Part shown: in pieces, positions 9,378-18,755 of the stretch | Layout of the letters: every line of letters starts with the position of its first letter | Position numbering within the stretch: position 1 is the first letter of the stretch | Source: Maribacter aestuarii | GTDB lineage: Bacteria > Bacteroidota > Bacteroidia > Flavobacteriales > Flavobacteriaceae | Assembly: GCF_027474845.2 (NCBI RefSeq) | Contig: NZ_CP107031.2 | Coordinates: 1,440,501 to 1,504,500, forward strand | Direction of reading: 5' to 3' | DNA: 64,000 bases | Notes under the pieces: model-generated | Seen by the model: only the letters and a program-made list of their open reading frames with translations | The model's database searches: none | What the model was told of the DNA's origin: nothing | Position numbers and translations under genes: made by a program

Positions 9378-10739
9378 ATGGCCAAAACCAAAACAGCATT
9401 TTTTTGTCAAAACTGTGGTACCCAATATGCCAAATGGGTGGGACAATGCTCCGCTTGTAAGGAATGGAACACTGTAGTGGAAGAGGTGGTTCAAAAAGAA
9501 GAAAAAGTTGGTTGGAAAACACCATCCAACACCGCTAAGAGAGTTTCAAAACCTTTATTGGTCAATGAAATAAGTACTGAAAAAGAGCTGCGTCTCAATA
9601 CTTTTGACCTAGAATTCAATAGGGTATTGGGTGGCGGTCTTGTTCCTGGCGCTTTGGTATTGCTAGGAGGAGAACCAGGTGTGGGTAAAAGCACACTCAT
9701 CTTACAGATTGCCCTAAAATTGCCTTATAGAACTTTGTACGTTTCGGGAGAGGAGAGCCAGAAACAGATAAAAATGAGGGCGGATAGGATTCATCCCAAC
9801 AGCCAAACTTGTTTTATCCTAACGGAAACCAAAACGCAGAACATTTTCAAACAAATTGAAGCTACAGAACCGGATATCGTTGTAATCGATTCTATCCAAA
9901 CGCTTCATTCAGATTATATTGAATCTGCAGCGGGAAGCATCTCCCAAATCCGGGAATGTACCGCAGAACTTATCAAATTCGCAAAAGAAACCAATACTCC
10001 GGTTATATTGATTGGTCATATTACCAAAGACGGATCTATAGCAGGTCCGAAAATTTTAGAGCATATGGTGGATACCGTCCTTCAATTTGAAGGTGACCGC
10101 AACTATGTATATCGTATTCTTCGGTCTTTAAAAAATAGATTTGGGTCTACGGCAGAATTGGGAATTTATGAAATGCAGGGGAGCGGACTTAGGGAAGTAA
10201 ACAACCCTTCCGAGGTACTGATTTCAAAGAATGACGAGGGCCTTAGCGGAACTGCCATTGCCTCAACCGTTGAAGGTATGCGGCCTTTGTTGATTGAAAT
10301 CCAGGCCTTGGTAAGTACGGCGGTATACGGTACGCCACAACGTTCCACGACCGGTTACAATGCCAAGAGGTTGAATATGCTATTGGCCGTTTTAGAGAAA
10401 CGCGCGGGATTTAAACTGGGTGCAAAGGATGTGTTTTTGAACATAACTGGAGGGATTTCCGTGGATGATCCCGCTATTGACCTAGCGGTAATAGCTGCCA
10501 TACTTTCCAGTAATGAGGATATTCCTATCGAAAAGGGATTCTGTTTTGCGGCCGAGGTAGGTCTGGCGGGAGAAATACGTCCAGTACAACGTGTGGAACA
10601 ACGAATATTGGAGGCCGAAAAATTAGGCTATACAACAATCATTGTTTCCAAAAACAACAAAATTGGTCTAAAATGCACCAAAATTAACGTGCAGCTGGCT
10701 TCCAAAATCGAGGATGTTGTAAGCAGTTTATTCGGTTAA
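9378..10739 (+). CDS. radA: DNA repair protein RadA
   Basis: RadA is a RecA-like ATPase that promotes branch migration of recombination intermediates. Its 453 residues are the full family length. A CxxC...CxxC zinc finger (CQNCGTQY, CSACKEW) occupies residues 10-30, Walker A is GGEPGVGKST near residue 97, the diagnostic KNRFGS motif lies near residue 255, and a Lon-protease-like C-terminal domain follows (DPAIDLAVIAA, then EVGLAGEIRPV). Confidence 0.98.
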   Translation: MAKTKTAFFCQNCGTQYAKWVGQCSACKEWNTVVEEVVQKEEKVGWKTPSNTAKRVSKPLLVNEISTEKELRLNTFDLEFNRVLGGGLVPGALVLLGGEPGVGKSTLILQIALKLPYRTLYVSGEESQKQIKMRADRIHPNSQTCFILTETKTQNIFKQIEATEPDIVVIDSIQTLHSDYIESAAGSISQIRECTAELIKFAKETNTPVILIGHITKDGSIAGPKILEHMVDTVLQFEGDRNYVYRILRSLKNRFGSTAELGIYEMQGSGLREVNNPSEVLISKNDEGLSGTAIASTVEGMRPLLIEIQALVSTAVYGTPQRSTTGYNAKRLNMLLAVLEKRAGFKLGAKDVFLNITGGISVDDPAIDLAVIAAILSSNEDIPIEKGFCFAAEVGLAGEIRPVQRVEQRILEAEKLGYTTIIVSKNNKIGLKCTKINVQLASKIEDVVSSLFG

Positions 10740-10843
10740 CGCTTATCCCGCATTATTCTGGCAACAACCATTATGATGATTATTACAGCAACGATCAGTA
10801 CGATTTGACCAAAACCTACTTTTAATAAAAAAAGACTGTTCAT
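10736..10843 (-). CDS. Small single-helix membrane protein
   Basis: A 35-codon ORF (MNSLFLLKVGFGQIVLIVAV...) has one strong transmembrane helix and a basic tail ARIMRDKR. Its stop overlaps the end of radA by four bases on the opposite strand, and it lies just upstream of the convergent-facing aldo/keto reductase end. No family recognised. The call rests on the hydrophobic pattern. Confidence 0.45.
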   Translation of the reverse strand: MNSLFLLKVGFGQIVLIVAVIIIIMVVARIMRDKR

Positions 10844-10844
10844 A

Positions 10845-11885
10845 TTAGGGTGCAGGATTTGGAATCTGGTCGTGAATAGCTTCAATTCCTTTTAGAACAG
10901 CATCCGACAATGCTATGTCTATGCTCGCTATGTTCTCCTCAAGCTGTTTCATGGATGTCGCACCAATGATATTGCTGGTTAAGAAAGGTCTACTATTTAC
11001 AAAAGCTAACGACATTTGCGCTAATGACAAATCGTTTTGCCGTGCCAGCTCATAATATTTTTGAGTGGCGGCAACAGCTGTTTCATTACTATATCTTTTG
11101 TAGTTCGGAAATAATGTTATTCGAGCGCCGTCAGGTTTTCGATCGCCTAAATATTTTCCGCTCAGCACACCAAATCCTAAAGGTGAATAGGCCAATAGCC
11201 CTATTTGTTCCCGCATTGCTATTTCTGACATCCCTACTTCAAACTGTCTGTTTAACAAACTGTACGGATTTTGAACAGTTATACTTCTAGGCAATGTCGC
11301 ATGAACCTTGCTTTCTTCCAAATAACGCATCGTTCCCCAAGGTGTTTCATTGGAAATCCCAACATGGCGTATTTTTCCTTCACGGATCAAGTCTCTTAAA
11401 GTTTCCAAAACCTGATGTATATTGTCCTGCCAGTGATCAGATATGTCGTGGGTGTAGCCTCGTTCACCAAAATAATTGGTCGTACGTTCCGGCCAGTGCA
11501 ACTGATATAAATCAATATAATCCGTCTGTAAACGTTCAAGGCTCCCTTCAACTGCTTCAATAATAGAATCCCTGTTAAAACCTGTTGTTCTTATAAACTT
11601 TGTAAAATCTGCCTTTCCTGCAATTTTGGAAGCAAGGATGATTTTGTCCCTATTCCCCGTCTTTTTAAACCAAGTACCTATAATCTTCTCCGTGAGCGAA
11701 TGTCTATCCGGATGAGCTGGAATTGGGTAAAGTTCTGCAGTGTCGAAAAAATTCACCCCTTGATCTAGCGCATAATCCATCTGTTCGTGACCTTCGGCCT
11801 CGGTATTTTGGTTTCCCCAAGTCATGGTTCCCAAGCAAATCTTACTTACTTCAATATCTGTGTGCGGGAGTTTGGTATAAATCAT
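10845..11885 (-). CDS. Aldo/keto reductase, Tas type
   Basis: The 346-residue NADPH-dependent oxidoreductase has a TIM barrel with the AKR tetrad visible: Asp and Tyr in FFDTAELYP (about 47-56), Lys in IILASKIAG (about 84) and His in DLYQLHWPER (about 127). The N-terminus KLPHTDIEVSKICLGTMTWG and the GFGVLSGKY block match the Tas/YajO-like branch. The substrate is not predictable. Confidence 0.9.
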   Translation of the reverse strand: MIYTKLPHTDIEVSKICLGTMTWGNQNTEAEGHEQMDYALDQGVNFFDTAELYPIPAHPDRHSLTEKIIGTWFKKTGNRDKIILASKIAGKADFTKFIRTTGFNRDSIIEAVEGSLERLQTDYIDLYQLHWPERTTNYFGERGYTHDISDHWQDNIHQVLETLRDLIREGKIRHVGISNETPWGTMRYLEESKVHATLPRSITVQNPYSLLNRQFEVGMSEIAMREQIGLLAYSPLGFGVLSGKYLGDRKPDGARITLFPNYKRYSNETAVAATQKYYELARQNDLSLAQMSLAFVNSRPFLTSNIIGATSMKQLEENIASIDIALSDAVLKGIEAIHDQIPNPAP

Positions 11886-11954
11886 TTAAAGGCTTTCTGT
11901 AATTATGAAGCAGCAAAACTACAAAATATATGTGCTATGTCTTATCCGTCATTT

Positions 11955-12719
11955 TCAATTATCAAGCTCTAACAGGATAGGACAGTGATCACTGTGTTTA
12001 GCTTCCGAAAGTATAACAGATCGCTTCAGCCTATCTCGAAGTGGTTCTGCGACCATCCCATAATCCAATCGCCAACCTTTGTTATTGTTCCTGGCGTTGG
12101 CCCTATAACTCCACCAGGTGTAATTATCCGGTTCCTTGTTAAAATAGCGGAAACTATCAATAAAGCCACTATCAATAAAATTACCGATCCATTCCCGCTC
12201 AACCGGCAAAAATCCGGATACGTTTTTAAGACCTACCGGATTGTGTATGTCTATCGCTTCATGACAAATATTGTAATCGCCAAGAACTATTAGATTGGGG
12301 TGTGATTTCCGTAAAGTATCCGTATATCTTTGAAAATCGGCCATATAGGTAAGCTTATGCTCCAGCCTCGCCAAATTGGTCCCAGAAGGCAAATACATAC
12401 TCATAATGGATACGTCTCCAAAATCCGCACGAAGATTTCTGCCTTCAAAATCCATATAATCGATTCCTGTGCCCATCTCTACATGGTCAGGTTGTTTCTT
12501 GGATAAGATAGCAACACCGCTGTATCCTTTTTTCTGGGCACTGAACCAATAGTTGTAGGTATAACCTGCAGCTTCAAAAACAGAAAGGTCCAATTGTTCT
12601 TCCATGGCCTTTATCTCCTGTAAACAGATTACGTCCGGATTTACCGATTGTAACCAAGTGATAAAGCCTTTGTTCAAAGCTGCACGAATGCCGTTCACAT
12701 TATAGGATACTATTTTCAT
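11955..12719 (-). CDS. xth: Exodeoxyribonuclease III / AP endonuclease
   Basis: The start is the ATG at 12719 (MKIVSYNVNGIRAAL), which fits the family exactly. An in-frame extension to 12809 is unlikely. At 254 residues it is the normal length. It carries the metal and catalytic motifs LQEIKA, YSGVAIL, GDYNICHEAIDIHNP and the C-terminal SDHCPILLEL. It incises at abasic sites and removes damaged 3' ends in base-excision repair. Confidence 0.96.
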   Translation of the reverse strand: MKIVSYNVNGIRAALNKGFITWLQSVNPDVICLQEIKAMEEQLDLSVFEAAGYTYNYWFSAQKKGYSGVAILSKKQPDHVEMGTGIDYMDFEGRNLRADFGDVSIMSMYLPSGTNLARLEHKLTYMADFQRYTDTLRKSHPNLIVLGDYNICHEAIDIHNPVGLKNVSGFLPVEREWIGNFIDSGFIDSFRYFNKEPDNYTWWSYRANARNNNKGWRLDYGMVAEPLRDRLKRSVILSEAKHSDHCPILLELDN

Positions 12720-12848
12720 GAAATTAATTTGACTCAAAAATAGAAAAAGGCATCTACTATGGCACGCTTTGTCAATTATTAAAATTTTAACTTCGCAGTT
12801 TTGGAACATGATTTGTGCTATGGGTCTAGTTCTTAAATGTAGATTGAC

Positions 12849-13370
12849 ATGAAAAATATACTCCTTATATCTTTTGTCCTATTGGTCTCAAACTTGACCA
12901 TAGGTCAGGCATATCCCCAGTTCGCTAATAATCATGAAGTAAAATTTAATATTGGTCAGTTTTTGGCAACCTCAACCGTTGAGGGTTCGTACGAGTATTA
13001 TTTTAACGAGGACACCAGTATTGGTGGAACCTTATATTTTAATGGAGATGCCACGGATTATAACGGAAATTTCGGGATTGGCCCCAATCTTCGGGCCTAT
13101 TTTGGCTATAATCCTCGAAGTGGTTTTTTTGCCGAAGCATTTGGTTTATACTATACAGGTGAAGACGAAGAAAACTCCACCACGCTCGGTAGTAGAAATA
13201 ACGATTACGGCACTACAGCACTGGGATTGGGCCTTGGGACCAAATGGGTGACCAGGAGTGATCGATTTACTTTAGAATTCAGTGGAGGTATCGGGAGGAA
13301 TATCAATCCTGAAGATTTTCAAAACGCATTTATGTTCCGAGCCGGTCTCTCCATCGGGTTTCGTTTTTAA
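12849..13370 (+). CDS. Outer-membrane beta-barrel protein
   Basis: The 173-residue protein has a signal peptide ending TIGQA and alternating aromatic/glycine beta strands (EGSYEYYFNEDTSIGGTLYF, GIGPNLRAYFGY), ending in a C-terminal strand SIGFRF with terminal Phe. This is an OmpA/porin-like barrel assembled by BAM. It sits 29 bases before a TonB receptor on the same strand, so the two may be co-expressed. No specific ligand. Confidence 0.8.
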   Translation: MKNILLISFVLLVSNLTIGQAYPQFANNHEVKFNIGQFLATSTVEGSYEYYFNEDTSIGGTLYFNGDATDYNGNFGIGPNLRAYFGYNPRSGFFAEAFGLYYTGEDEENSTTLGSRNNDYGTTALGLGLGTKWVTRSDRFTLEFSGGIGRNINPEDFQNAFMFRAGLSIGFRF

Positions 13371-13399
13371 ATCCTATTTTTATTGTCTCAAATCGATGC

Positions 13400-15478
13400 A
13401 TGAAGCAATTATACTTTCTCTTTCTTATTCTCGGCTATACTTTATGTTCAGGGCAGAACCCACAGGAAAAAGATAGTGTTACGCAACTGGACGAAGTGAT
13501 TCTTTTAGATGCATTGAAGAAAAAAAATGCAACCGGCATTATACCCTCCGAAGTGATTTCCGCCAAAACCTTTCAAAATTACAGCCCGGTTTCCATGGTC
13601 AATGCGATGAACCAGATTCCCGGAGTTTATATATTTTCGGGAGCCTTGAACACGAATAGGATTACCATCAGGGGAATTGGGGCAAGAACTCTTTTTGGCA
13701 CGGATAAGCTAAGAATGTACTATGCCGATATTCCGGTAACCGATGGCTCAGGATTTTCTTCCATTGAAGCTTTTGATTTAGAGAATCTTAGCCAAATTGA
13801 AGTCATTAAAGGTCCAAAAGGGACTGAGTTTGGGGCGAATTTAGGAGGCGCTATTATATTAAACCCAAAGGAAGCTTTGGGAAGCTCAACCAACTTATCC
13901 AATAATTTTACGGTGGGTTCTTTCGGGCTTTTAAAAAACAACCTGTCCTTTAATCATTTTGATGGCAAACTTAGGCTCGGACTTCAATACGGGCATTTAA
14001 AAACAGATGGATATCGCCAAAATAGCAATTTTGAAAGGGATGGACTACTATTGAACACTTCCTATCAAATCAATGACAAAAATAAAATTTCGCTCTTGGT
14101 AAACCATATTGATTTCACGGCTCAAATTCCCAGTTCTTTAGGGGCTACGGCCTTTGCCGAAGACCCACAACAGGCTACTTTTACATGGCGCGTATCCCAA
14201 GGTTTCGAGGCCAATAAATACACCTTAATCGGAGTGAATTATGCCCATCGATTTAGTGATAGAATTGAAAATTCCACGAGCGTTTTTTATACATATCTAG
14301 ATAAGGATGAAGCCCGGCCTTTTGGAATATTGGACGAAATCACTAATGGATTTGGGTTTCGAACCCGGTTTTCAGGACAATTAGACTTTTTGGGGAAATC
14401 GGCTGATTATTCTTTTGGCGCAGAACTTTTTAAGGACGAGTACGACTGGGATGAATTTGAAAACCTATGGGAAGAAAACAACGGTAATGGAAGTTTAAAA
14501 GGGGAACAATTTGCACGTAACAAAGAATTCAGAAGCCAGTGGAATGCTTTTAGCACCTTCCTATTTCCATTTACGGACAAGTTCTCCGCACAATTTGGAC
14601 TTAGCCTTAATAAGACAGAATATGATTATCGGGATTTGTTCAATGCAGGAACCGAAAACAAAAGTGCCGAACGGAATTTCAAGACTATTTTATTGCCAAG
14701 TCTTAACCTCAACTATACCATTTCTGACAACCATATAATATTTGCAAACGTGAGCCGAGGCTTCTCCAACCCTACTTTAGAAGAAACCTTGACCCCGGAG
14801 GGAGTCATAAATCCTGATATTGCTCAAGAGACCGGAATAAATTATGAACTCGGGACAAATCTTTTCTTAGACGAAGGCCGCTTTCAAGTCAACCTATCCA
14901 TCTATCAAATGAACATTGAAAATCTATTGGTAGGGGAGCGTATAAGTGAAGACCGATTGGTGGGGAAAAATGCCGGAAAGACACATCACCGTGGGCTGGA
15001 AATAGGATTGAATTATACATGGAACATTTCCGAGAACATACAAGTAGCTCCTTTTGTAAACTATACCCTAACCGACCATAATTTCGTAGAATTTCTAGAC
15101 GATGGCGAGGATTTTTCGGGAAACCCGCTAACAGGAGTTCCCAAACAGCGCAGAACATCCGGTATTCAATTAAGGTTATTTGAAAATTTCTATTGGAATA
15201 CTACTCACCAACATGTGAGCGAAATTCCGCTCACGAATGCCGCTGATGTATATAGTGATTATTTTACCGTTTTCAACACCCGAATGGGCTATCTTAAAAA
15301 ATTATCAGACCATTTTACCTTGGGAATCGATTTTGGAATCAATAATCTTTTCGACAAAGTTTATGCGCAGTCCGTACTAATAAATACCCAAGGTTTTGGC
15401 GGTAACGAACCTCGGTACTTTTACCCGGGAGATGCCAGGAATTTTTATGGTAGTTTAAGGCTTGGATATAGACTATAA
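13400..15478 (+). CDS. TonB-dependent receptor
   Basis: The 692-residue receptor has a signal peptide ending TLCSGQ, a short TonB-box-like DSVTQLDEVIL, a plug domain (NAMNQIPGVYIFSG, RITIRGIGARTLFGTDKL, VIKGPKGTEFGANLGGAI; about 40-180) and a 22-strand-type barrel ending LRLGYRL. It lacks the carboxypeptidase-like N-domain of SusC types, so it resembles the siderophore/metal receptor branch (FecA/CirA-like). The barrel includes VSRGFSNPTLEETL, typical of FecA-like receptors. No SusD neighbour, so a polysaccharide role is unlikely. Confidence 0.9.
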   Translation: MKQLYFLFLILGYTLCSGQNPQEKDSVTQLDEVILLDALKKKNATGIIPSEVISAKTFQNYSPVSMVNAMNQIPGVYIFSGALNTNRITIRGIGARTLFGTDKLRMYYADIPVTDGSGFSSIEAFDLENLSQIEVIKGPKGTEFGANLGGAIILNPKEALGSSTNLSNNFTVGSFGLLKNNLSFNHFDGKLRLGLQYGHLKTDGYRQNSNFERDGLLLNTSYQINDKNKISLLVNHIDFTAQIPSSLGATAFAEDPQQATFTWRVSQGFEANKYTLIGVNYAHRFSDRIENSTSVFYTYLDKDEARPFGILDEITNGFGFRTRFSGQLDFLGKSADYSFGAELFKDEYDWDEFENLWEENNGNGSLKGEQFARNKEFRSQWNAFSTFLFPFTDKFSAQFGLSLNKTEYDYRDLFNAGTENKSAERNFKTILLPSLNLNYTISDNHIIFANVSRGFSNPTLEETLTPEGVINPDIAQETGINYELGTNLFLDEGRFQVNLSIYQMNIENLLVGERISEDRLVGKNAGKTHHRGLEIGLNYTWNISENIQVAPFVNYTLTDHNFVEFLDDGEDFSGNPLTGVPKQRRTSGIQLRLFENFYWNTTHQHVSEIPLTNAADVYSDYFTVFNTRMGYLKKLSDHFTLGIDFGINNLFDKVYAQSVLINTQGFGGNEPRYFYPGDARNFYGSLRLGYRL

Positions 15479-15480
15479 GT

Positions 15481-17025
15481 TTATTCCATCCTCCTTAACC
15501 ACGATTTCATGTCCACTTCCTTATGAATAATAGCTTTTAATTCAGTTATAGCGACACGTTGTTGCTCCATCGTATCCCGATGACGAATGGTAACCGTATT
15601 GTCTTCTAAAGATTGATGATCTACCGTAATACAGAACGGTGTGCCATTGGCATCCTGTCTCCGATACCTACGCCCTACGGCGTCCTTTTCATCGTACAGC
15701 ACATTAAAATCCCATTTTAGGTCCTCAATAATTTCTTGGGCCAGTTCTGGTAAGCCATCTTTTTTAACCAATGGAAAAACGGCTGCTTTGGTAGGTGCCA
15801 ATACCGCGGGTAATTTTAAAACCGTTCTGGTAGTATTGTTATCCAATTCCTCTTCTACAAGCGAGTTGGAAAAAACAGCCAAGAACATTCTATCCAAACC
15901 TATTGAAGTTTCCAGTACATAGGGTACGTAGTTCTTATTTGTTTCGTAGTCAAAATACTGAAGTTTCTTTCCAGAGAACTTTTCGTGACTACCTAAGTCA
16001 AAATCGGTACGGGAGTGTATTCCCTCCAACTCCTTGAACCCGAATGGAAAACGGAATTCTATATCTGCAGCTGCATCAGCATAATGTGCCAATTTCTCAT
16101 GATTGTGGAAACGATAATTATCTTGTCCCATTCCCAATGAAAGGTGCCATTTCATCCGCTTGTCCTTCCAAACCTCGTACCATTCCTTCTGGGTTCCTGG
16201 TTGAATGAAAAACTGCATCTCCATTTGTTCGAACTCCCGCATTCTAAAGATGAACTGTCTTGCAACTATTTCATTTCTAAACGCTTTTCCTGTTTGGGCA
16301 ATTCCAAAAGGTATTTTCATGCGTCCACTTTTTTGGACGTTCAGAAAATTCACAAAAATACCTTGGGCTGTTTCTGGTCTTAGATACAGGTCCATTGCAT
16401 TTTCAGCACTAGCCCCTAGTTTGGTTCCGAACATAAGGTTGAATTGCTTCACATCGGTCCAATTTTTAGAACCGGACATGGGACAAGCAATATCCAATTC
16501 TTCAATTAGAGCCTTTACATCTTCCAAGTCCTCTTTCTCCAAAGATTGACCCATTCTTTTAAGTATGGCTTTCCCTTGTTCTTGGTAATCAACAACTCTT
16601 TGATTGGTGGCTAAAAATTGTTCCTTATCAAAAGTATCTCCAAATCTTTTTGCCGCTTTCGCGACCTCTTTTTCAATTTTTGCATCAATCTTACCAACAT
16701 AATCTTCTATCAATACATCTGCCCGGTATCTTTTCTTGGAGTCCTTATTGTCTATTAAAGGGTCATTGAATGCGTCTACGTGTCCAGAGGCTTTCCAGAT
16801 AGTGGGATGCATAAATATAGCAGAATCCAACCCAACGATATTGTCGTTGAGCTGCACCATGGCCTTCCACCAATATTCGCGGATATTCTTCTTCAGTTCA
16901 GCACCGTTCTGCCCATAATCATATACGGCACTTAGACCATCATAAATTTCACTGGATTGGAATACATAGCCGTATTCCTTTGCGTGGGATATAACCTTCT
17001 TAAAATCGTCTTCTTGTTTTGCCAT
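15481..17025 (-). CDS. glyS: Glycyl-tRNA synthetase, dimeric class II
   Basis: This is the single-chain alpha-2 GlyRS of 514 residues. It attaches glycine to its tRNA. Diagnostic blocks are YGYVFQSSEIYDGLSAVYDYG at the N-terminus, LYLRPETAQGIFVNF (about 220), GKAFRNEIVARQFIFRMREFEQMEMQ (class II motif 2), and SIGLDRMFLAVF (motif 3). The anticodon-binding domain starts around VLAPTKAAVFPLV. The gene is convergent with the TonB receptor, with only 2 bases between stops. Confidence 0.97.
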   Translation of the reverse strand: MAKQEDDFKKVISHAKEYGYVFQSSEIYDGLSAVYDYGQNGAELKKNIREYWWKAMVQLNDNIVGLDSAIFMHPTIWKASGHVDAFNDPLIDNKDSKKRYRADVLIEDYVGKIDAKIEKEVAKAAKRFGDTFDKEQFLATNQRVVDYQEQGKAILKRMGQSLEKEDLEDVKALIEELDIACPMSGSKNWTDVKQFNLMFGTKLGASAENAMDLYLRPETAQGIFVNFLNVQKSGRMKIPFGIAQTGKAFRNEIVARQFIFRMREFEQMEMQFFIQPGTQKEWYEVWKDKRMKWHLSLGMGQDNYRFHNHEKLAHYADAAADIEFRFPFGFKELEGIHSRTDFDLGSHEKFSGKKLQYFDYETNKNYVPYVLETSIGLDRMFLAVFSNSLVEEELDNNTTRTVLKLPAVLAPTKAAVFPLVKKDGLPELAQEIIEDLKWDFNVLYDEKDAVGRRYRRQDANGTPFCITVDHQSLEDNTVTIRHRDTMEQQRVAITELKAIIHKEVDMKSWLRRME

Positions 17026-17061
17026 GCGGCAAAAATAGAATTTTAGCCTGCAAAAGTATAA

Positions 17062-17958
17062 TTATTTCAATTGAAATTCAGAGGAGGCAAGTAGCCGCTC
17101 GTCCTCAAAAACATTAAGCGTGTAGACACCTTCTTGGAGGGAACCCTCAGGTATGGTTATAAAATCACATATGTTGGTCTCAACGCCCATAAACACAAAC
17201 TCAACTCTTTTACTGTATATATTCCCGTTCACCGTAATGGTATTGGCATTGTCCTCAACAATCTGTTTGTTGGGATCAAGAAACTGAAAGTATAGGATTT
17301 TATCGGCATCCAATTCACTCGGATCGGCCACAACTGTGACACACCCCCTTAATTTCTCTATGGTCGATGCCTTATTTGTTTTTATAGGCCTACTACTACG
17401 CATCCTAAAACCGCTACCCTCGGAGTTTTGTAACTTCAAATAGCTCTTGGTCTTTAACTTTTGGTTTAGTTCCAATATCTTTCTACGCTGCAGCGCTTCG
17501 GCCTCTGCCAGGGAGCTACTGTTCGCCCTAAGAATTTCTATTTGGTTACGGGACTCCTCGTACTTGTCCGTAAGTAACATGTTATTGTAACGTAGAAAAT
17601 TATTCTTTAATCGTAGACTATCGTTCTTGGCCTCTAAGCGACGAAGTTCTGTTTTAAATTCCCGAAGTTTATCTATGGTGAAGTTCAACCTTCCAACAGA
17701 ATCCAAAAGTTGCTGTACTTTATATTTTGAAGTTTCAAGCTCAATTTCATAAACCTCGCTGAGCGTAGAGAGATGGTCTACATCAGCTTTCATTATAGTT
17801 AAGTCCTTTACCAATAAGGCCTTCTCTTGTTCTAAAAAATTTATCTGAGCATTGGATTGCGCATAGCTATAATAAAAGGCTATAAGTATACCAATTATTA
17901 CTGCAACCAGAGCACCAAGGATTATTTTATAATTGAATTTATTATCTTGACTATCCAT
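17062..17958 (-). CDS. Membrane-anchored coiled-coil protein, unknown function
   Basis: The 298-residue protein begins with a cytoplasmic leader and one transmembrane helix (about 10-30, IILGALVAVIIGILIAFYY). A long heptad-rich coiled coil follows to about residue 170, then a compact beta-rich domain with TIEKLRGCVTVVADPSELD. The topology would place the coiled coil in the periplasm. Flavobacterial homologues are common in my recollection, but I know no assigned function. It is divergent from comF. Confidence 0.6.
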   Translation of the reverse strand: MDSQDNKFNYKIILGALVAVIIGILIAFYYSYAQSNAQINFLEQEKALLVKDLTIMKADVDHLSTLSEVYEIELETSKYKVQQLLDSVGRLNFTIDKLREFKTELRRLEAKNDSLRLKNNFLRYNNMLLTDKYEESRNQIEILRANSSSLAEAEALQRRKILELNQKLKTKSYLKLQNSEGSGFRMRSSRPIKTNKASTIEKLRGCVTVVADPSELDADKILYFQFLDPNKQIVEDNANTITVNGNIYSKRVEFVFMGVETNICDFITIPEGSLQEGVYTLNVFEDERLLASSEFQLK

Positions 17959-18001
17959 CCAAATAATTGGCCTTAAAGTAGGTTAATTTAAAACTTGAGA
18001 T

Positions 18002-18706
18002 TTGTTACGCACTAAGCTTTCAAATATAGTAAATGATGTAAACACCCTCCTATTACCTATGGTGTGTTTTGGATGTAACGCTCGATTAAATAGAGGAGAG
18101 AAGTTATTATGTACCGTTTGTCGACACGAATTACCGCTCACCGAATACAACTTTAACGTTGAAAATGGGGTAGACCGTATTTTTTATGGACGAATTAACA
18201 TTAAAAAGGCAAGTTCCTTTCTGTATTTTACGGAGCAGGGAATCGTTAAAAACCTTATTCATCAGCTAAAATACAGGAATCAGGAACAGATTGGGGGCTT
18301 TCTAGGGGACTGGTACGGTCAAATTTTGAAAGAAAACGATTTCCTAAAAAATATACACTACGTAATCCCTGTTCCATTGCATAAAAAGAAACTAAAAAGC
18401 AGAGGGTATAACCAAGTAGCGCTTTTTGCACAGAAAATTTCGGAACATATTAATGCGGAATATCTAGAGAATAACCTTATAAAAACCGCAAACACCCGTA
18501 CGCAGACCAAAAAAAATAGACTAAGTAGGTGGTATGACAACCGGTCCTTATATGAGGTAATAGACCCCAATTTACTTAAGAACAAAAATATACTTTTGGT
18601 CGATGATGTAATTACCACTGGCGCCACTATGGAAATCTGTGGACAAACTTTAAAAAATATTGAGGGAACCTCAATATATATTACCAGTATGGCAGTAGTG
18701 ACTTGA
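18002..18706 (+). CDS. ComF-family phosphoribosyltransferase-like protein
   Basis: The 234-residue protein likely starts at TTG 18002, because the upstream residues (VNTLLLPMVCFGCNARL) belong to the ComF pattern. It has a zinc finger CFGC...CTVC (about 20-45), VIPVPLHKKKLKSRGYNQ (about 120) and the PRPP-binding loop NILLVDDVITTGATM (about 197-211). ComF proteins are linked to DNA uptake/competence in Firmicutes and Haemophilus. The role in Bacteroidota is inferred only. Confidence 0.88.
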   Translation: MLRTKLSNIVNDVNTLLLPMVCFGCNARLNRGEKLLCTVCRHELPLTEYNFNVENGVDRIFYGRINIKKASSFLYFTEQGIVKNLIHQLKYRNQEQIGGFLGDWYGQILKENDFLKNIHYVIPVPLHKKKLKSRGYNQVALFAQKISEHINAEYLENNLIKTANTRTQTKKNRLSRWYDNRSLYEVIDPNLLKNKNILLVDDVITTGATMEICGQTLKNIEGTSIYITSMAVVT

Positions 18707-18755
18707 TTTAATTTTTCTACAAATAAGTCGTTTCTTTGTCCTGAGAACAAAAGAT

